Under the pieces are notes generated by a model that was not told the origin of the DNA, did no database searches, and was given only the letters and a program-made list of their open reading frames with translations. From positions 414,001-478,000 of the forward strand of contig CAWZYM010000242.1 of assembly GCA_963966185.1 (NCBI GenBank): a DNA stretch of 64,000 nucleotides. The letters are read 5' to 3'. Position 1 is the stretch's first letter; each line of letters begins with the position of its first letter. Source of the DNA: Rhabditoides inermis (lineage: Eukaryota > Nematoda > Chromadorea > Rhabditida > Rhabditidae). Positions 60,801 to 64,000 of this stretch are shown one piece after another. Position numbers and translations under genes: made by a program.

Positions 60801-63800
60801 GCGTGCTATAAGAGTACGGTAGGCATGTGACGCGCATAAGCACCACGAGGAAGAGTGGATGGAGGGAGAACAGACAGTATGGCAGCAGTGTGAGACCAAC
60901 GCGGTTTGATGCGAAGTACTGGACCCACGCGTGCTATAATAGTACGGTAGTCATGTGACGCGCATAAGCACCACGAGGAAGAGTGGATGGAGGAAGAACA
61001 GACAGTACGGCAGCAGTGTGAGACCAAAGCGGTTTGATGCAAAGTACTGGAGCCACGCGTGCTATAATAGTACGGTAGTCATGTGATGCGCATAAGGAAG
61101 AGTGGATTGAGGGAGAACAGACAGTACGGCAGCAGTGTGAGACCAAAGCGGTTTGATGCGAAGTACTGGACCCACGCGTGCTATAATAGTACGGTAGTCA
61201 TGTGACGCGCATAAGCACCACGAGGAAGAGTGGATGGAGGGAGAACAGACAGTACGGCAGCAGTGTGAGACCAAAGCGGTTTGATGCAAAGTACTGGAGC
61301 CACGCGTGCTATAAGAGTACGGTAGTCATGTGACGCGCATAAGCACCACGAGGAAGAGTGGATGGAGGGAGAACAGACAGTACGGCAGCAGTGTGAGACC
61401 AAAGCGGTTTGATGCAAAGTACTGGAGTCACACTGGTATAAGAGTACGGTAGTCATATGACGCGCATAAGCACTACGGGGAAGCGTGGCGTTACATGTGT
61501 GAGAGTATTTTGCACGCGAAGAGTGGTGAGAAGCCAAATTTTTTTCTAACCATGATAAGGATTTTTTTGTATACTCCAGTCACTTTATTTTTTTTTAAAC
61601 TTACTGGGGAATCTGCATATCACCGAGACATCGGTGAACATCTCGTCCCTGCTCACGTTCCGGAATTCCTGAAGTTAGTATCTGTATTTTGGGTTGTTGT
61701 TGAGAAGTTGAGGCTATTGGTGACTACAGTTAATTAGAATATTTAAACTCTCAAACTGTACCTTGATCAAGAAGCGGGTGACGTTTCCAACAGAGACGAG
61801 TGGAACCCTTCTGGTTGTGCGGACCTGCTTGCTTCCATGCTGATTCAAGAAAACATAATCTGTTCCCGCCACACCGTCCCTGCAAATCATCATTCTATTG
61901 TATTTGTATTGAGAGAAAATAAGATTTAACTCACATCATCTTCGCGAACAATTCTAGATTTTCTTGTGTGTTGAGGTCAGACGCGTCAATCATCAACTGA
62001 AAAGAAATCAACCTTTCAGCCTTATAGTGGGCCCGCAAATGAGTTTCACTCTTTTCACGAGAGACATTAGGGCGGTTAGACAACGATCAGAACACATCGG
62101 ATGGTGTTTTAAAATGGACAAAACATTGCGGAAGTACCCAGGTTCGAACTCACGAACAAGTGCTTGGTAAGCGAGAGCGTTACCACTACTCCACTTGGTC
62201 ATGTGGGACGTTCAACAAATTAGAGATATGAACGCCAAAGAAAATCTGCAATCCACATCATCCATGTACTACGGTGCCAACTAGAGCACGATTATTTTTT
62301 GTTCGGAAAATGCTAAGCTAGTTGCGCGCTTAGTATACGCCTTTACGCGTTATCAACAATAGTCAAAGAAAATACTCACATGGTTGGGGTATCTGGTGCA
62401 CTCGGCAACCGCCTTTCCATAGTTGATTCCCTTTGGATTCTTGGCCAGAAGCTGATAGCAGAGGTCGTTAGTCTCCGAAGGCCACGATCCGGGGGGACAG
62501 TCGTACGAGCACCGCACTTCCGGGGTCTTTGTCGGGGTCGGCTTCGCAGACTCGGTCGTTGGGGTGGATGGCGACGTCTTCTTGGTTGATAGAACGGGTC
62601 CACTGGTTGTCGTCGATGTTGTTGACGTTCCATCGGTCAGGTTCGTCGTTGTGGTTTCCGTTCTCACTGTCGCAGGCTTGTCCGAGAAAACGTAGACTGT
62701 CCGGTACGTCGTTTTGGTCGTCTGTATATTCCCGATGATCTTTGTCGACTCGATCTTTTGCGGTTTCTCCGTTCTGACGAAAGGCTTGATGGTTCGCGTT
62801 GCCCTTGTCTCTTCCATTGTCTGTTTCATCGAAGTTATCTTTTCTTTGATAGTTTCCGTTGGTTTTGCTGTGTTTGTTCTCTTCTCCGTGGGTAGAGTAT
62901 TAGACGGCGCGTTTGAGATAGATGTTGAATGGGTTGAATCCATTGTAGAATCTGCTGTTGCTGAGGTGCTGATCTCAGCTGTTGTCGGAGTTGACGGACG
63001 ATACGTATTAATCAGTTTAGACTTTGTTATCTGTGAAGTCTGAATGTCTGGAGTTGTTCGGTCAATTGTGGAAAGTCCAGTTGTGCTTTCCTTCTGAGAT
63101 GAGACCATTCGCAAAGAAACTGTCTGTGCAAGTGTGGTTGGCGCAGTGGAAGTTGTTTTGCTAGTAGATGTGGTGTTGTCTACACCTCCAGTAAGTTTGA
63201 CCGTGCTGACTTCTTTTTCGTTAGTTGTTGTGTATGTTGTCGCCTCAGAAGTCAATGTGAAATTCTGCAAAGTTGTTTCCGTAGTTGTTATTCTGTTGTT
63301 GGTTGTGAAGTTGTTATCAGGCTCAGTCGTTTCCAAAGTAGCCTGGGTAGTCTTGTCCGTTTCATTTTCTCTAGTTGTCGTTTTTGTCAGGGCTTGTGTG
63401 GTCAAGCTTTCACTCGATTCATTTGTCTCTGTCATCGGTTTCATGGTATTGACATCTGTCGAGATTGAGATGTTGTTATCAAGTACGGTCTGCACAGTCA
63501 TTTCCACAGTAACCAGGGTGGTCTTGTCCGTTTGAATTTCTCCAGTTGTCGTTTTCCCGTCGCCTTTTGTAAGAGCTTTGGTGGTCGACTTTCCTTTTGA
63601 TTCAGTTGTCTCTGTGATCGGTTCAGTGGTATCGATAGCTGTGGAAGACAAAACTCCCATTGACTCCGTAGTCTCCAAAGAAAAGGTACTGCTGTATCTG
63701 GGAGTTTCCGTTGTTTGCATGACATTCAGGATAGTGGTTGTCATGGCTGTTGTTACGATAGTGGGCACAACTTCGGAGCACTGGGTTTCATTCGAATTGG

Positions 63801-64000
63801 TTTTTTGTGTCAACGTGAAGACAGCGGGTAAGTCGGGAACGAATAGAGTCGTGGCGGTGGAGGGAAGCTTCCGAGCCGGGGAGGAGGGAATGACTTCAAT
63901 AGAGGATAGGAGGTAAGACGGTGGTGTTCTGCCAGCATCCGAAGGAGCAGTCGTCTGAGTAGTCTCCCGAAGTACACGACGCACGCAGTTCTCATAGGTG
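29055..64000 (-). CDS. Giant mucin-CTLD-EGF membrane protein gene, 5' end beyond window
   Basis: At least 25 exons on the minus strand can be chained by splice consensus and phase from the right edge to the TGA at 29057-29055. Domain order: Thr/Ser-rich mucin-like stalk, C-type-lectin-like domain, a Cys-rich linker (VKCSERGEFRPHP), EGF-like modules, several hydrophobic segments, then a long charged tail ending NEEETF. The layout predicts a heavily glycosylated surface protein with several membrane passes. I do not recognise the membrane part, so the molecular function is open. The intron 61,604-35,096 is filled by satellite DNA, yet the flanking exons agree in phase (one base carried over). 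Not every exon between 34,014 and 32,628 was found. Two adjacent genes remain possible; one gene is my preferred reading. Confidence 0.6.
30929..32628 (-). CDS. Exons for the multi-pass membrane region
   Basis: Part of the giant gene: 32628-32518, 32461-32398, 32339-32263, 32154-32039, 31986-31618, 31564-31461, 31415-31346, 31304-31239, 31168-31112 and 31041-30929. Hydrophobic stretches include VGSVIVASSSILTLLS, CRIFYWVISSSYVA, YAATFISVLAAVVYGW, YVPMVFLMGLPMILNGAL, GSVLNFMTWLLLAIA and LSLIMCVTYAIFNMI. A hydrophilic part with LTFTYRFRPHLGARREQYIV separates the two halves. I cannot assign this to a channel, transporter or receptor family by eye. Junctions agree in phase when the intron 31617-31565 (donor GTGAAC) is taken out. 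Confidence 0.65.
32629..34013. other. Intronic stretch of the giant gene, possibly missing an exon
   Basis: No exon can be fixed between the EGF exon and the first membrane exon. A hydrophobic open stretch near 33870-33955 (VGLCHFLTFVLNHTMG) could be one but lacks a good donor. A (TA)n tract lies at 33739-33809. Confidence 0.4.
33739..33809. repeat. (TA)n microsatellite
   Basis: TA dinucleotide run of about 70 bp in an intron of the giant gene. Confidence 0.95.
34014..35095 (-). CDS. Five exons: Cys-rich linker and EGF-like modules
   Basis: Part of the giant gene: 35095-35012, 34965-34834, 34784-34639, 34586-34512 and 34112-34014, all consistent in phase. The order is YCLNPVCHLSEFERL, then ILCSRTNSTFVTVKCSERGE, an EGF-like piece (CAQCHRFGTRQCIERPDGLF, CICKEGW), and a classical EGF (CQENSCSGHGICDSR, DHVSCDCEQGYVGDRC). 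N-glycosylation sequons NTS, NST and NRT support an extracellular position. The first exon is only 70 bp from the satellite. Confidence 0.8.
36365..49905. repeat. Tandem duplication of a ~6.7-kb satellite block
   Basis: Block A is about 36365-43070 and block B about 43071-49905. Rare variants recur at a fixed offset: CTATAAAAGTAC at 37762 and 44468 (+6,706) and GAGGGAAAACAG at 37057 and 43763 (+6,706). AGAGGATGGAGGG at 39720 and 46554 is at +6,834. The offset grows by exactly one 128-bp monomer near 44.7 kb, so block B has gained, or A lost, one unit. Confidence 0.85.
56434..59819. repeat. ~1.36-kb higher-order repeat in the satellite
   Basis: A run of monomer variants (CACGTAGAAGAG, GCAGCAATGTGAG, CATGAGCACCACGAGAAAGAG, GGTTGGATGC) recurs at an offset of 1,363 bp, for example 57184/58547, 57312/58675 and 57806/59169. 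Confidence 0.75.
60166..61180. repeat. 384-bp trimer repeat in the satellite
   Basis: Three-monomer pattern with TACTGGACCCACGCG, GTAGGCATG and CAGTATGGCAG variants, repeating at 384 bp (3 x 128). Confidence 0.7.
61605..61996 (-). CDS. Three exons: remainder of the C-type-lectin-like domain
   Basis: Part of the giant gene: 61996-61935, 61879-61762 and 61668-61605. They encode LMIDASDLNTQENLELFAKM, TDYVFLNQHGSKQV, GNVTRFLIK and VSRDEMFTDVSVICRFP. The HL.I.S..E start and final CRFP are typical of the fold. The Ca2+-binding EPN/WND motifs are missing, so classical sugar binding is doubtful. Two N-glycosylation sequons (NVT, NVS) are present. The final exon ends one base into a codon, which matters for the splice across the satellite. 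Confidence 0.75.
62130..62201 (-). repeat. tRNA-derived SINE-like head in an intron
   Basis: Minus-strand sequence GACCAAGTGGAGTAGTGGTA carries an A-box-like TGGAGTAGTGG (62193-62183), and a B box GAGTTCGAACC lies at 62151-62141. The T-stem and anticodon stem do not pair properly, so this is not a working tRNA. It sits in the intron between the mucin exon and the next lectin exon. A body of about 100 bp may continue to about 62030. Confidence 0.5.
62380..64000 (-). CDS. Exon: Thr/Ser-rich mucin-like stalk and start of lectin domain
   Basis: Part of the giant gene. The frame is open to the window edge, where it reads TYENCVRRVLRETTQTT, so the stated GTG at 63984 is not a start. About 430 residues are dominated by Thr, with many ETTE, TTST and SSTA-type stretches, as expected for dense O-glycosylation. 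The last 50 residues begin a C-type lectin-like domain (CSYDCPPGSWPSETNDLCYQ, GKAVAECTRYPNH). The donor is GTGAGT at 62379-62374. Confidence 0.8.

Larger units (their letters stand above)
35165..61489. repeat. ~26.3-kb satellite array, 128-bp monomer
   Basis: More than 200 tandem copies of a unit readable as TACTGGAGCCACGCGTGCTA, TAAGAGTACGGTAGTCATGT, GACGCGCATAAGCACCACGA and so on, ending GTTTGATGCAAAG (128 bp). Shorter forms of 119 bp lack nine bases (CACCACGAG or similar); others have CGCACATAAGG and are about 104 bp. Variant forms recur in a fixed order, giving higher-order repeats. The array starts 70 bp from one exon and stops 115 bp from the next. Minus-strand frames of 70-100 codons inside are by-products of the repeat. 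The unit is not a multiple of three, so no long protein is possible. Confidence 0.97.

Noticed and set aside
35165..61489. Dozens of 70-118-codon minus-strand open frames (HQTALVSHCCRTVCSPS type)
   Set aside because: They repeat with the 128-bp satellite, shift frame from unit to unit and share no independent coding signal; they are by-products of the repeat.
35165..61489. CRISPR-like array
   Set aside because: Units are contiguous and nearly identical with no unique spacers, and the genome is eukaryotic.
62130..62201. Functional tRNA gene
   Set aside because: A and B boxes are present but the T-stem and anticodon stem do not pair; a SINE head fits better.

Overview
This window is animal nuclear DNA, almost certainly from a nematode. 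The evidence is intron-rich genes with GT-AG introns, a secreted SXP/RAL-2 (DUF148) protein, and a tandem pair of nematode-type serpentine chemoreceptors. A diplogastrid such as Pristionchus is my guess, from intron style and base composition; I cannot prove it from sequence alone. No gene has bacterial organisation.

Layout. 1-2495: the 3' part of a Penelope-like retroelement whose endonuclease-side sequence lies N-terminal to the reverse transcriptase. 3.1-5.04 kb (+) and 5.74-7.6 kb (-): two convergent genes for charged, low-complexity proteins. 8.2-9.6 and 10.6-12.4 kb (-): two paralogous seven-transmembrane receptors, each with 8 exons and identical intron phases. 13.9-16.6 kb (-): a 13-exon SXP/RAL-2 gene in which every intron is phase 0. 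17.2-18.0 kb (+): weak small-gene exons. 18.7-20.3 kb: a 1.35-kb foldback element next to a short MITE. 20.3-25.1 kb (-): a decayed LINE fragment, then a nearly complete CR1-like LINE with tandem 5'UTR monomers and an in-frame UGA inside its endonuclease. 25.1-27.3 kb (+): exons of small, possibly secreted proteins. 28.06-28.56 kb: a mariner-type MITE.

29.06 kb to the right edge (-) reads as one very large gene. Starting from the right edge it encodes a Thr/Ser-rich mucin-like stalk, a C-type-lectin-like domain, a Cys-rich linker with EGF-like modules, several membrane segments and a long charged tail. One of its introns (35,096-61,604, about 26.5 kb) is filled end to end by a ~128-bp satellite. 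The exons on the two sides join in matching phase. The satellite is organised at several scales: a ~6.7-6.8 kb block duplicated in tandem, a ~1.36-kb repeat and a 384-bp trimer.

The genes do not form an operon or pathway. The main themes are surface and secreted proteins (receptors, lectin/mucin, SXP/RAL-2) and heavy intron colonisation by mobile elements, (GA)n microsatellites and satellite DNA. Exon borders were read by eye from splice consensus and phase, so borders in the low-confidence entries may shift.
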